A stretch of DNA of 27,247 bases from Armatimonadota bacterium (GTDB lineage: Bacteria > Armatimonadota > Fimbriimonadia > Fimbriimonadales > Fimbriimonadaceae), in assembly GCA_023392285.1 (NCBI GenBank), contig JAEVZK010000131.1:1-27247 (forward strand), written 5' to 3'. Shown piece after piece: positions 6,274-13,884 of this stretch; the stretch's first letter is position 1, and each line of letters opens with the position of its first letter. Below the pieces are notes generated by a model that saw only the letters and a list, made by a program, of their open reading frames with translations, searched no databases and was not told the origin of the DNA. The position numbers were made by a program, and so were the translations under genes.

Positions 6274-8337
6274 GTGGCGAACCATTTAGCCGGCAGCAAA
6301 TCTCTCTATCTTCGTCAGCACGCGGAAAATCCGGTGGATTGGTACCCATGGGGCGAAGATGCATTCCGCCTCGCTGACCAGTTGCAGCGGCCCATCTTCC
6401 TTAGCATCGGCTATTCCTCTTGTCACTGGTGCCACATCATGGAGCATGAATGCTTCATCGACGAAGCGATCGCTGCCGTCCTCAATGAAAACTTCATCAG
6501 CGTGAAGGTGGATCGTGAGGAGAGACCAGATGTGGACGATACGTACATGGCCGCAGTGCAATTAGCAAGCGGGCACGGCGGCTGGCCCATGAGCCTCTTC
6601 CTGACCCCCGACAAAAAACCCTTCTTTGCGGGAACCTACATACCTCGAGATTCGAGAGGCTCACACCCTGGTTTTCTCGATATTGCTCAACAAGTTGCCG
6701 GTCTTTGGAATTCAAAAAGGTCTTTAATCGAAAAACAAGCTGAAGACTTTGCCGTTGCCGTCGAGGCCGCGATGCAGCGGCGGCTCGATACTGCCGTTCC
6801 TAAGGAGTGGAGTCGCGATCAGGCTCTCCATGCCTACAAGGAACTTGTGGAGACATTTGACGAGCGTTCAGCTGGATTTGGGCGAGCACCGAAGTTTCCG
6901 CCCCACACGGCCTTGAGCTACCTGCTTACCGTCGCGGAAACCGAGACACGTGATCCGGAAGTTCAACGTTCCGCTCTCCGGATGGTGTTTCAGACCCTTT
7001 TGCAGATGAGCGCGGGAGGGATTCACGATCATGTCGGCGGCGGGTTCCACCGGTACTCGACCGACAGCATATGGCTGCTTCCACACTTTGAGAAGATGCT
7101 CTACGACAACGCCCTCTTGCTTCGCTTGTACGCACGGGCAGCTGGTCTGGCGAGCCTCTATTCACCGCCGCTGACGGAGCGGTTCGCAGCCACCGCATCA
7201 TCTATTGCAAGCTGGCTCATGCGTGAGATGAAGCTGCCTGCAGGCATCTTCGCCGCGGCGCTAGACGCCGACAGTGAAGGAGAAGAAGGTAAGTTCTACC
7301 TCTGGTCTCAAGCAGAGATCGAGCGGCTACTTGGGCAAGATGCCCCGGCCTTTTGCAGTGCCTATGGCGTCAAACCCGAAGGAAACTACTCCGATGAAGC
7401 CACGGGACAGCTTACAGGCCTGAACGTACTCAATGGGTTAACTGATCCGGGGCAATTTCGTGAAGCACTTACCAAACTGCTGAGCGCTCGTGACCTGCGT
7501 CCGAAGCCCTCGCGGGACGACAAGGGCCTTGTGGGTTGGAACGGGCTTCTGATCAGCGCGTTCAGTGCCGCTGGGCTGCTGGATCAGGCACGACAAATTG
7601 CGCGCGTTATCCTTCAGGCGGAGCAGGATTGTGGGAACTTGCCTCGCTCTCTCTATGCAGACGAAGCATGTGGTACGGGTTTTTTGGAAGACTTCGCTGC
7701 CTTTTCATGCGGTTTATACGACCTCTCAAAAGCTGACGGTGACGACCAGTGGTCTTTGGAAGCGAAACGGCTTACGCTGGAAATGGTTCGACTCTTTTGG
7801 GACGAGAGCCGTGGATGCTTCACGATGCCAGGATCGGACCATGAAAAGCTCTTCGGGCAGCAAGTTCCGGTGACGGATTCACCGATCCCGAGCGGAAATG
7901 CCCTCGCAATAAGTTGCTTGATCGATTCCGGTGATATTGAACGTGCTTCTCGGTGCCTTGCCAGTTTGAGGGGCTGGATGGACCCTTTCCCAGGCGCCAC
8001 AGAAGCTTTGTACGAATCCGGCCTGCACTTGCTCTCTCAAACCGGTTTAGAGCCGGGCAACTTGATTGCTGTGTCTCTCGAGCGACATGAGATCCGCTAT
8101 CAAGAATTTTCTGGCTCACTTCGACTCAGCTTAGCTGCGGAATACACCTTTGACTCGCCGCCCGTCGTCGAGACTAACCTGCTCGACCCCGAGGTAGAAC
8201 TCGACGGTGAAAAAATCTTGCTCAAAGGCGGATGGCCGGAAGGATGTAAGCAACTACGTGTCCAAGTGACATACTCGGCCTGTCGAAAAGAACTCTGCCT
8301 GCCAGCGCGGACCGCAGAGTTCTCGTTTGACGTATAA
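6274..8337 (+). CDS. yyaL: YyaL/SPATA20-family thioredoxin-domain protein with a DsbD-alpha-like C-terminus
   Basis: A member of the DUF255 family: an N-terminal thioredoxin-like domain followed by a six-hairpin alpha/alpha barrel like those of glycan epimerases. The biochemical role is not established. The opening NHLAGSKSLYLRQHAENPVD (3-22) and YSSCHWCHIMEHE (47-59) with Cys50 and Cys53 are family hallmarks. Later conserved blocks include GGWPMSLFLTPD, AGTYIP, GGIHDHVGGGFHRYSTD and PHFEKMLYDNA. Length (687) is normal. The last 90 residues are odd: they look beta-rich and end with VTYSACRKELCLPA (665-678, Cys670 and Cys675). This resembles the Cys-containing end of the DsbD N-terminal domain rather than the short tail usual in this family. 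The start is GTG at 6274. It converges with the next gene, leaving 3 bases between the stops. Confidence 0.9.
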   Translation: MANHLAGSKSLYLRQHAENPVDWYPWGEDAFRLADQLQRPIFLSIGYSSCHWCHIMEHECFIDEAIAAVLNENFISVKVDREERPDVDDTYMAAVQLASGHGGWPMSLFLTPDKKPFFAGTYIPRDSRGSHPGFLDIAQQVAGLWNSKRSLIEKQAEDFAVAVEAAMQRRLDTAVPKEWSRDQALHAYKELVETFDERSAGFGRAPKFPPHTALSYLLTVAETETRDPEVQRSALRMVFQTLLQMSAGGIHDHVGGGFHRYSTDSIWLLPHFEKMLYDNALLLRLYARAAGLASLYSPPLTERFAATASSIASWLMREMKLPAGIFAAALDADSEGEEGKFYLWSQAEIERLLGQDAPAFCSAYGVKPEGNYSDEATGQLTGLNVLNGLTDPGQFREALTKLLSARDLRPKPSRDDKGLVGWNGLLISAFSAAGLLDQARQIARVILQAEQDCGNLPRSLYADEACGTGFLEDFAAFSCGLYDLSKADGDDQWSLEAKRLTLEMVRLFWDESRGCFTMPGSDHEKLFGQQVPVTDSPIPSGNALAISCLIDSGDIERASRCLASLRGWMDPFPGATEALYESGLHLLSQTGLEPGNLIAVSLERHEIRYQEFSGSLRLSLAAEYTFDSPPVVETNLLDPEVELDGEKILLKGGWPEGCKQLRVQVTYSACRKELCLPARTAEFSFDV

Positions 8338-8340
8338 GAG

Positions 8341-8949
8341 CTATTCGGCCGCGACCGCTTCTGGCTCCGCTTCGACGACGGCCGCAGCTTTCTTGGGTGC
8401 GCGCTTTTTCGGCGTCGACGTGCCCATCTCAACTCCAACGGCACCTTCCGTAAATGTACATTTGATCTTAATGCGCCGGCTAATTTCTTGGTCAGCGACA
8501 GTATTCCAGTTGACTCGATCAAGTGCCCATTGCCATCCGATGTCGGCTCCTGAGTAAACGAACTCGACTCCTTTTTGGAGGACTTCACTCAACAGAGCCT
8601 TCAAGTCATCGCGATCGTTCAAGAGATTTTCGCCTGCCGACAGATTCGGCGCGAGTCCCACATTCACATTAATAGGCTCTTCCTCGGGTGCCGATTTCGA
8701 GACGCGCTTGGGTGCATTCGCCTCGATGTTCTCTTGGACTGTCTGCAGTTCACTTACCATTGCGCTGGTGAGCTTGTCGTAATCCTCTGGCCAACTGTAC
8801 TGTTGCCCATCATAGAGGGCCAGCGCGTGACGTCCGGTGAGTGTCAGAGCAGTGACGAGGACCGTGACATCCGTAGGCTTCAGCTTTGGATAAGCCTTTT
8901 TCATCTGGTCCAATGCGCTCTCAAGCTTTGTCAGCTGACAAGTAATCAA
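8341..8949 (-). CDS. Conserved-looking hypothetical protein, 202 aa
   Basis: Not recognised. The TTG start at 8949 was chosen because AGGAG lies 10 bases upstream; the first internal ATG is residue 16. Residues 1-75 look helical and soluble (LESALDQMKKAYPKLKP, then a WPEDYDKLTSAM segment). Residues 80-95 are a charged, Pro/Glu-containing linker. Residues 105-175 form a second mixed region with WQWALDRVNW. The last 25 residues are a low-complexity Lys/Ala/Glu tail (KKRAPKKAAA then EAEPEAVAAE), like the basic tails of some nucleic-acid-binding proteins, though that proves nothing. No signal peptide or membrane segment. It lies between the convergent yyaL-like gene and the divergent BMP lipoprotein gene. 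Confidence 0.7.
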   Translation of the reverse strand: MITCQLTKLESALDQMKKAYPKLKPTDVTVLVTALTLTGRHALALYDGQQYSWPEDYDKLTSAMVSELQTVQENIEANAPKRVSKSAPEEEPINVNVGLAPNLSAGENLLNDRDDLKALLSEVLQKGVEFVYSGADIGWQWALDRVNWNTVADQEISRRIKIKCTFTEGAVGVEMGTSTPKKRAPKKAAAVVEAEPEAVAAE

Positions 8950-9049
8950 ATTCGTGGGGCTCCTATAAGGCGCAAGAAATCTGCCCTTTTAGCTTCGGGC
9001 ATGCGCCATAATGCGAGTAGTTTACCCGTTTGGGTGGAGGTTAGATTTC

Positions 9050-10141
9050 TTGAAGTTTCACACAACGGCAGCCCTGGCGGGCGCTGTATTTATGATTGCT
9101 GGGTGCGGATGTGGCGGCACTCAGGCTGGTACCGATAACAACAGCACCTCGCAACTGGGCAATCCATCGGGCGGTTCCGGAACCGGACAGAAGACTGGCA
9201 AAGCGATCAAAGTCGGGATCGTATTTGACAGCGGCGGACGCGGCGACAAGTCGTTCAACGATAGTGCGTGGCGCGGCGTCGAGATGGCGATGAAGGACTT
9301 CAACATCGGCAAGCCGAACGGGGTCGAGAGCAAGCAAGCGAAGGACTACGAGACGAACCTCGACACCCTTGCAAGCGCGGGGTATGACCTCGTGTTCGCG
9401 GTCGGAATCAGCCAAAACAAGGCGCTCGAAACCGTGGCTGCGAAGTATCCGAATGTGAAGTTCGCAATTGTGGATGCGGTGGTGGACAAGCCGAACGTCC
9501 GTAGCTTAACCTTTACGGAGCAGGAGGGAAGCTTCCTTGCTGGTTACCTAGCGGGCCTTATGACAAAGTCGAACAAGATCGGGTTCGTCGGCGGTCAGCA
9601 GCTGGATCTCATCAAGAAATTCCAATACGGCTATCAGGCCGGGGCGAAAACTGCCAACCCCGACGTCGAGATTCTTCCCGCAAAGTACACCGACAGCTGG
9701 GACGACATCGACAAAGGAAAGGCTGCGGCGAATGTGCTGTTCAGCAGCGGCGCTGATATTGTCTATAGTGCGGCCGGCCGCTGCGGTCTTGGCGTGATCA
9801 ATGCCGCTAAAGACGCGGGCAAGTACGCGATCGGTGTCGACAGCGATCAGGATGACGTCGCAAAAGGTACGGTTCTCACGAGCATGATCAAGCGGGTAGA
9901 CAACGCGGTGTACAACACGATCAAAGACACCGTCTCCGATAAATTCACTCCGGGTCAGAAGATCTACTCCCTGAAGGACAACGGCGTCGGCCTGAGTGAA
10001 ATGAAGAACACCAAGGACAAGATTGGCAAGGATAACTTAGCCAAAATCGATGCGATTTCCGCCAAGATCAAGGACGGATCGATCAAAGTGCCCGCTACTG
10101 AAGCGGAATACAACAAGTACCTAGCCACCCTGAAGAAGTAA
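9050..10141 (+). CDS. BMP-family (PnrA/TmpC-like) nucleoside-binding lipoprotein
   Basis: Substrate-binding lipoprotein of the basic membrane protein family, which captures purine nucleosides for ABC import in the periplasm. The start is taken as TTG at 9050: GGAGG (9036-9040) stands 9 bases upstream and the product then begins as a compact lipoprotein signal ending IAGC (Cys19). The in-frame ATG at 9011 would add 13 residues and has no ribosome site. After a Ser/Gly/Thr linker come KVGIVFDSGGRGDKSFND, the family start motif, YDLVFAVG, FLAGYLAGLM, GFVGGQ and YGYQAGAK. AIGVDSDQDD with the later VGLSEM are typical ligand-site segments. No permease or ATPase gene is adjacent, so its transporter partners must be elsewhere. 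It converges on aspS with 23 bases between stops. Confidence 0.93.
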   Translation: MKFHTTAALAGAVFMIAGCGCGGTQAGTDNNSTSQLGNPSGGSGTGQKTGKAIKVGIVFDSGGRGDKSFNDSAWRGVEMAMKDFNIGKPNGVESKQAKDYETNLDTLASAGYDLVFAVGISQNKALETVAAKYPNVKFAIVDAVVDKPNVRSLTFTEQEGSFLAGYLAGLMTKSNKIGFVGGQQLDLIKKFQYGYQAGAKTANPDVEILPAKYTDSWDDIDKGKAAANVLFSSGADIVYSAAGRCGLGVINAAKDAGKYAIGVDSDQDDVAKGTVLTSMIKRVDNAVYNTIKDTVSDKFTPGQKIYSLKDNGVGLSEMKNTKDKIGKDNLAKIDAISAKIKDGSIKVPATEAEYNKYLATLKK

Positions 10142-10154
10142 GAGTGGCTCACTT

Positions 10155-10179
10155 CCCGTCCAGGCTAGTCCTGGGCGGG
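10155..10179. terminator. Hairpin between the convergent BMP and aspS genes
   Basis: CCCGTCCAGG (10155-10164) pairs with CCTGGGCGGG (10170-10179), 10 bp with one G-T pair, around loop CTAGT. The aspS stop codon lies in the loop. There is no T-tract on either side; it could serve both genes. Confidence 0.4.
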
Positions 10180-11961
10180 CGGTGCTTTCGGCACCAACTG
10201 AAAGCCCATCTCTTTCCACTGTGCCTCATCGATTGTGCTTGGGGCATCCATCAACGGGTCATAGCCACCTCCAATCTTTGGAAATGCCATGACCTCACGA
10301 ATATTGTCCGTATCGGCGAGCAGTGCGGCAAATCGATCGATCCCGCAAGCGAATCCGCCGTGGGGCGGTGCACCGAATGAGAATGCTTCCAGCATGTGTC
10401 CAAATCGCTCCTGCTGTGTTTCCTGATCAATTCCGAGAAGGGTGAAGATCTTTGCCTGAATGTCCGCCCGGTGAATTCGGATAGAGCCGCTTGCCATTTC
10501 GACGCCGTTGCAAACGATGTCGTAGCAATCGGCTCGGACCTTTTCAGGATGGCCCTCATCGATGAAGTGAATGTCTTCGTCCTTCGGGCCGGTAAAGGGA
10601 TGGTGGACCGAATCCCACCGGTTCTCGTCTTCATTCCATTCTACGAGGGGAAAGTCTAGGACCCAACAGAAGTTCAGTATGCGGGGGTCTCGAAGCCCAC
10701 AACGTTCACCCACCTCGTTGCGCAGGCGATACAGGACGTTGTTTCCCGCCATGTACTCGTCGGCAATGAAAAGGAGCAGGTCACCGTCCTCCGCTCCTGT
10801 AATTCGCCTGATCTCGGCCGCTTCTTCGGGCTTGAAGAACTTGGCGATCGAACCCTTCAGTTCTCCTGCCTCGATGCTCATCGTCGCTAGTCCCTTCGCG
10901 CCGAAGCTCTTGGCGAAGTCCTCGAGCACCCCGATTTCTTTCCTTGAGAGCGTGCCACCTCCTGGATAGCGAACTCCCCTCACGAATTTGCCCGATTCGG
11001 CGGTGGAGCGGAATACGCCAAAGTCGCACTGCCGCGCCACTTCGGTGATGTCGAAGATCTCCAAGCCAAAGCGCAGATCAGGTTTGTCGCAGGCGAATCG
11101 CCTCATCGACTCATCGAAGGTGAGTCTAGTGAAGGGTGCGATTGGCTCTTTGTCGAGGCCGAATTCCTGGATGGTGCCGTTTAGCGAATCTCGCACCATG
11201 GCTTCTGCCACCTGAAGCACGTCCTCCTGGGTGATAAAGCTCATTTCCAGATCAATCTGGGTGAACTCAGGTTGCCGATCTGCACGCTGACTCTCGTCGC
11301 GGAAACAGCGCGCAATCTGATAATAACGTTCGAGTCCGGCGACCATCAGGAGTTGCTTGTACTGCTGGGGGCTCTGGGGAAGCGCGTAGAACTTGCCCGG
11401 CTCTAGTCGGTAGGGAACCAAATAGTCGCGAGCGCCCTCGGGAGTTGACTTCGTAATTATCGGTGTTTCCGTCTCAACGAACCCGCGCTCGTCCAAGCTG
11501 TTGCGGATTCGCCTGATGATCGAAGCCCTCATGGCGAGCCGTTTATACATCGTCGGGCGGCGCAAATCAAGGTAACGATACTTAATTCGCAACTCCTCAC
11601 CAACCTTCTCCATCTGACCCTCATCGCTGACCGGGAAGGGAAGTGGTTTTGATTCGCTAAGGACCTGAACTTCGTCGACGACGACCTCGATCTCACCGGT
11701 TGGTAGGTTCGGATTACGAGTTTTCTCCTCCCTCATCTGGACCACGCCGCGAACGGCAAGGCATGTCTCACTTCGGAGGTCCAGCTGAAACTTGGCTGGA
11801 TCCAAGAACAGTTGAACGATTCCGGTGCGATCCCGCAGGTCGATAAAGAAGAGCCCTCCCAAATCGCGAATCTTATGTGCCCAGCCGTTGAGAACGACTT
11901 CTTTGCCAGCATCGGTCTGGCGCAACTCACCGCAATTTCGGGTCCTCTGAAGGAATGGCAT
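10165..11961 (-). CDS. aspS: Aspartyl-tRNA synthetase
   Basis: Charges tRNA-Asp with aspartate in the cytoplasm (class II synthetase, bacterial type with an inserted GAD domain). The ATG at 11961 gives 598 residues, the normal length; an upstream in-frame start at 12039 would overlap the divergent gene and add 26 unrelated residues. The N-terminal anticodon-binding OB fold contains GWAHKIRDLGG (26-36). Its Leu34 is at the position where non-discriminating AspRS enzymes usually have His, so this one is probably Asp-specific (inference). TKSTPEGARDYLVP and FYALPQSPQQYKQLLM precede motif 2, RCFRDESQRADRQPEFTQ (about 218-235). Motif 3 is GGFACGIDRFAALL with the Arg at about 543. NIREVMAFPK closes the core. 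Transcribed from a promoter that overlaps that of the divergent gene. Confidence 0.97.
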   Translation of the reverse strand: MPFLQRTRNCGELRQTDAGKEVVLNGWAHKIRDLGGLFFIDLRDRTGIVQLFLDPAKFQLDLRSETCLAVRGVVQMREEKTRNPNLPTGEIEVVVDEVQVLSESKPLPFPVSDEGQMEKVGEELRIKYRYLDLRRPTMYKRLAMRASIIRRIRNSLDERGFVETETPIITKSTPEGARDYLVPYRLEPGKFYALPQSPQQYKQLLMVAGLERYYQIARCFRDESQRADRQPEFTQIDLEMSFITQEDVLQVAEAMVRDSLNGTIQEFGLDKEPIAPFTRLTFDESMRRFACDKPDLRFGLEIFDITEVARQCDFGVFRSTAESGKFVRGVRYPGGGTLSRKEIGVLEDFAKSFGAKGLATMSIEAGELKGSIAKFFKPEEAAEIRRITGAEDGDLLLFIADEYMAGNNVLYRLRNEVGERCGLRDPRILNFCWVLDFPLVEWNEDENRWDSVHHPFTGPKDEDIHFIDEGHPEKVRADCYDIVCNGVEMASGSIRIHRADIQAKIFTLLGIDQETQQERFGHMLEAFSFGAPPHGGFACGIDRFAALLADTDNIREVMAFPKIGGGYDPLMDAPSTIDEAQWKEMGFQLVPKAPPAQD

Positions 11962-11972
11962 TTGAACCCAAG

Positions 11973-12001
11973 AGGATACCTTTGCTGCGTATACTCGCCA
12001 A
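11973..12001 (-). promoter_or_regulatory. aspS promoter (-35 TTGGCG, 17 bases, -10 TATCCT)
   Basis: On the minus strand TTGGCG (12001-11996), a 17-base spacer and TATCCT (11978-11973, within GGTATCCT). The -10 box ends 11 bases before the ATG at 11961, giving a leader of only about 5 bases. The element covers the start region of the divergent gene. Confidence 0.65.
11990..11995 (+). promoter_or_regulatory. -10 box TATACT of the divergent unknown gene
   Basis: TATACT stands 6 bases before the ATG at 12002, so the transcript would start at the A of ATG. It lies inside the spacer of the opposing aspS promoter. No good -35 was found at 16-18 bases. Confidence 0.5.
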
Positions 12002-12778
12002 ATGTTCTGTTTGCCGATCATCGCCTTGCTGACTCTCAAGCAGCATGTTCCTGAAGCAGACTTAGCGAAAGCACTTGGAGCGATGGCCTATTCGCAAGAC
12101 GGGCTTCGCATCGTTGAACGGCCCCGCAGCGATCTTCAGGTGCAGAACGCATCGGGCAATCTCATTCCTGCAGAGGCAGGGTTGGTCGACCGTGTCATCC
12201 TCGATAACCGAAAGGTGGTCCTCGATCGTGTGCTCCTTGGATATGAGATCGATTCAGCCCTTGATTGGGCCTTGGCCGAAGGATGGCAAGTTGATCGATT
12301 AGGCATTGGTTTTGGCGGCAGCGAGCCTCCTACATATCGCCTAACCATGAGACACGTTCCTTTGGACAGAATCTCCGTGGCAGCCTTATCGAAGGAGCTC
12401 AAACGCACGGTTGAAGCGCCGATTTCTGAAGGTTTGATGCGCAGCGGAAGCAAGCCTAAGACTGATTGGAAGGTGGTTCAGTCTCTGATCGGATTGCCAC
12501 TTGAGGTTACCGGGACTGGCGTGGCGCGCGCCGCCGGGTCTCAGTTTGAGGTTCGCTTTTACGGCTGTCCCTGCGGAAAGACGGTTATCGACGGCTGGGA
12601 AACCGTTGTGGCCAGTTCGCTGGATTCTTCTTTGCGACGGATTCGCGCTAATAGACTGAATATCTATTCGATTGAACCTTGCGGTTCGGGCCATCAAATT
12701 CGCTTTTCGGGAGAAGGTGAAGCCACCGATCTGGCCAAACGGGTCAGGGGCGTCAACCGCTCACTGCCACAGCCATGA
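12002..12778 (+). CDS. Unknown protein coupled to a cysteine desulfurase
   Basis: I do not recognise the 258-residue product. The first 11 residues are hydrophobic (FCLPIIALLTL) but lack a basic start, so export is doubtful. The rest looks soluble and mixed alpha/beta, with SALDWALAEGWQVDRLGIGFGG around 80-105, a middle helix AALSKELKRTV near 130, and FYGCPCGKTVIDGWETVV near 190, whose Cys-Pro-Cys could bind metal or be redox-active. It ends with a predicted strand-helix unit (HQIRFSGEGEATDLAKRV). The ATG at 12002 has no Shine-Dalgarno site but has a -10 box 6 bases upstream. Its TGA overlaps the ATG of the cysteine desulfurase (ATGA at 12775-12778), so translation is probably coupled and a link to sulfur transfer is plausible but unproven. 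Confidence 0.75.
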   Translation: MFCLPIIALLTLKQHVPEADLAKALGAMAYSQDGLRIVERPRSDLQVQNASGNLIPAEAGLVDRVILDNRKVVLDRVLLGYEIDSALDWALAEGWQVDRLGIGFGGSEPPTYRLTMRHVPLDRISVAALSKELKRTVEAPISEGLMRSGSKPKTDWKVVQSLIGLPLEVTGTGVARAAGSQFEVRFYGCPCGKTVIDGWETVVASSLDSSLRRIRANRLNIYSIEPCGSGHQIRFSGEGEATDLAKRVRGVNRSLPQP

Positions 12779-13884
12779 AACGAATTTATCTCGATCATGC
12801 CGCCACCACGCCGCTCGATCCGCTCGCTCGCGAGCAGATGATGCCGTGGCTGACGGAGGAATTTGGAAACCCTTCCTCCTCGTATCTAGAGGGTCGTCGC
12901 GCGAAGGCGGCGATCGACTTGGCGCGTGAGAAGTTGTCTAATCGCTTGGGGTGTCTCTTCGCCGAGGTGCTCTTTACCGGCAGCGGAACCGAGGCTGCCA
13001 GCATGGCGCTAATCGGAGCGGCACTCGCCAACTTGGATGGAAATCGACGACGCATTTTGTTCTCCGCCAGCGAGCATCATTGCGTCTTGCATCAGCAACC
13101 GATCCTACAAACCTTAGGTTATCAGGTGGAGCTCATTCCGACGGACGAGGAAGGGGTGGTCCGCTTGGATGATCTTCGTGCCGCGATGGATGACAATGTC
13201 TTGATTGTTGGGGCCATGCACGCGAACAACGAGCTTGGCACGTTCAATCCGATGGAAGAAATCTCGGCGATAGTTCATGATCACGGCGCACTTCTCTTTA
13301 CCGACGCAGTGCAGACCTTGGGAACCGATGAATTGTCCTCGACATTTCTGAACGACCACCACGTCGATTTAGCATCATTCTCAGCCCACAAGCTCTACGG
13401 ACCAAAAGGAGTCGGCGCGATTTATATACGGGCTGGCACCAAGATGAAGCCAACCATCGTTGGGGGCGCTCAAGAGCGGGAGATGCGAGCGGGGACCGAG
13501 AATGTCGCGGCGATCGTGGGATTCGGCGCAGCAGTCGTGCAACCGAGGAAGAGCAGCCGAGCCGCCCGAGAAGCCTTCGACGCAGCATTGGACCATAGGT
13601 TCAGGAGAACGGTGGTAAACGCAAAGAAGCTCGACAGTCACCTGCACGTGCTTATGCCGACTGGCGACGCCGAAACGGCACTGATTCGTCTCGACCGCCT
13701 GGGTTTGAGCGCAAGCAGCGGGGCCGCATGTTCCAGCGGCAGCATCGAACCGAGTCACGTTCTTATCGCATGCGGCTACAGTGAAGCCGAAGCGCGTCGG
13801 GGCCTCCGGTTCACCTTTGGAAGGGACAATACGATTGAGGAATCCCAGCGGGCCGCCTCGATCGTAAACCAGCTACTAGACTAA
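12775..13884 (+). CDS. Cysteine desulfurase, NifS/IscS-like
   Basis: PLP enzyme that converts cysteine to alanine and holds the sulfur as a persulfide for Fe-S clusters or thio-modification. YLDHAATTPL (5-14) is the signature start. SEHHCVL (99-105) has the His that stacks on PLP. HANNELGT (149-156) and FTDAVQ (175-180) hold cofactor contacts. SFSAHKLYGPKG (201-212) contains the PLP lysine Lys206. The catalytic loop GAACSSGSIEPSHVL (316-330) has Cys319 in a CSSG context. At 369 residues it is shorter than IscS (about 404), mainly between residues 250 and 300. The gene starts inside the stop of the unknown gene before it. Its 3' end overlaps the convergent kbl gene by 9 bases. No iscU or suf genes are adjacent, but an Nfu-type gene lies at 25755-26039. 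Confidence 0.93.
   Translation: MKRIYLDHAATTPLDPLAREQMMPWLTEEFGNPSSSYLEGRRAKAAIDLAREKLSNRLGCLFAEVLFTGSGTEAASMALIGAALANLDGNRRRILFSASEHHCVLHQQPILQTLGYQVELIPTDEEGVVRLDDLRAAMDDNVLIVGAMHANNELGTFNPMEEISAIVHDHGALLFTDAVQTLGTDELSSTFLNDHHVDLASFSAHKLYGPKGVGAIYIRAGTKMKPTIVGGAQEREMRAGTENVAAIVGFGAAVVQPRKSSRAAREAFDAALDHRFRRTVVNAKKLDSHLHVLMPTGDAETALIRLDRLGLSASSGAACSSGSIEPSHVLIACGYSEAEARRGLRFTFGRDNTIEESQRAASIVNQLLD

Noticed and set aside
11962..12039. 26-residue N-terminal extension of aspS
   Set aside because: It would run through the divergent gene and promoter and has no counterpart in AspRS enzymes.
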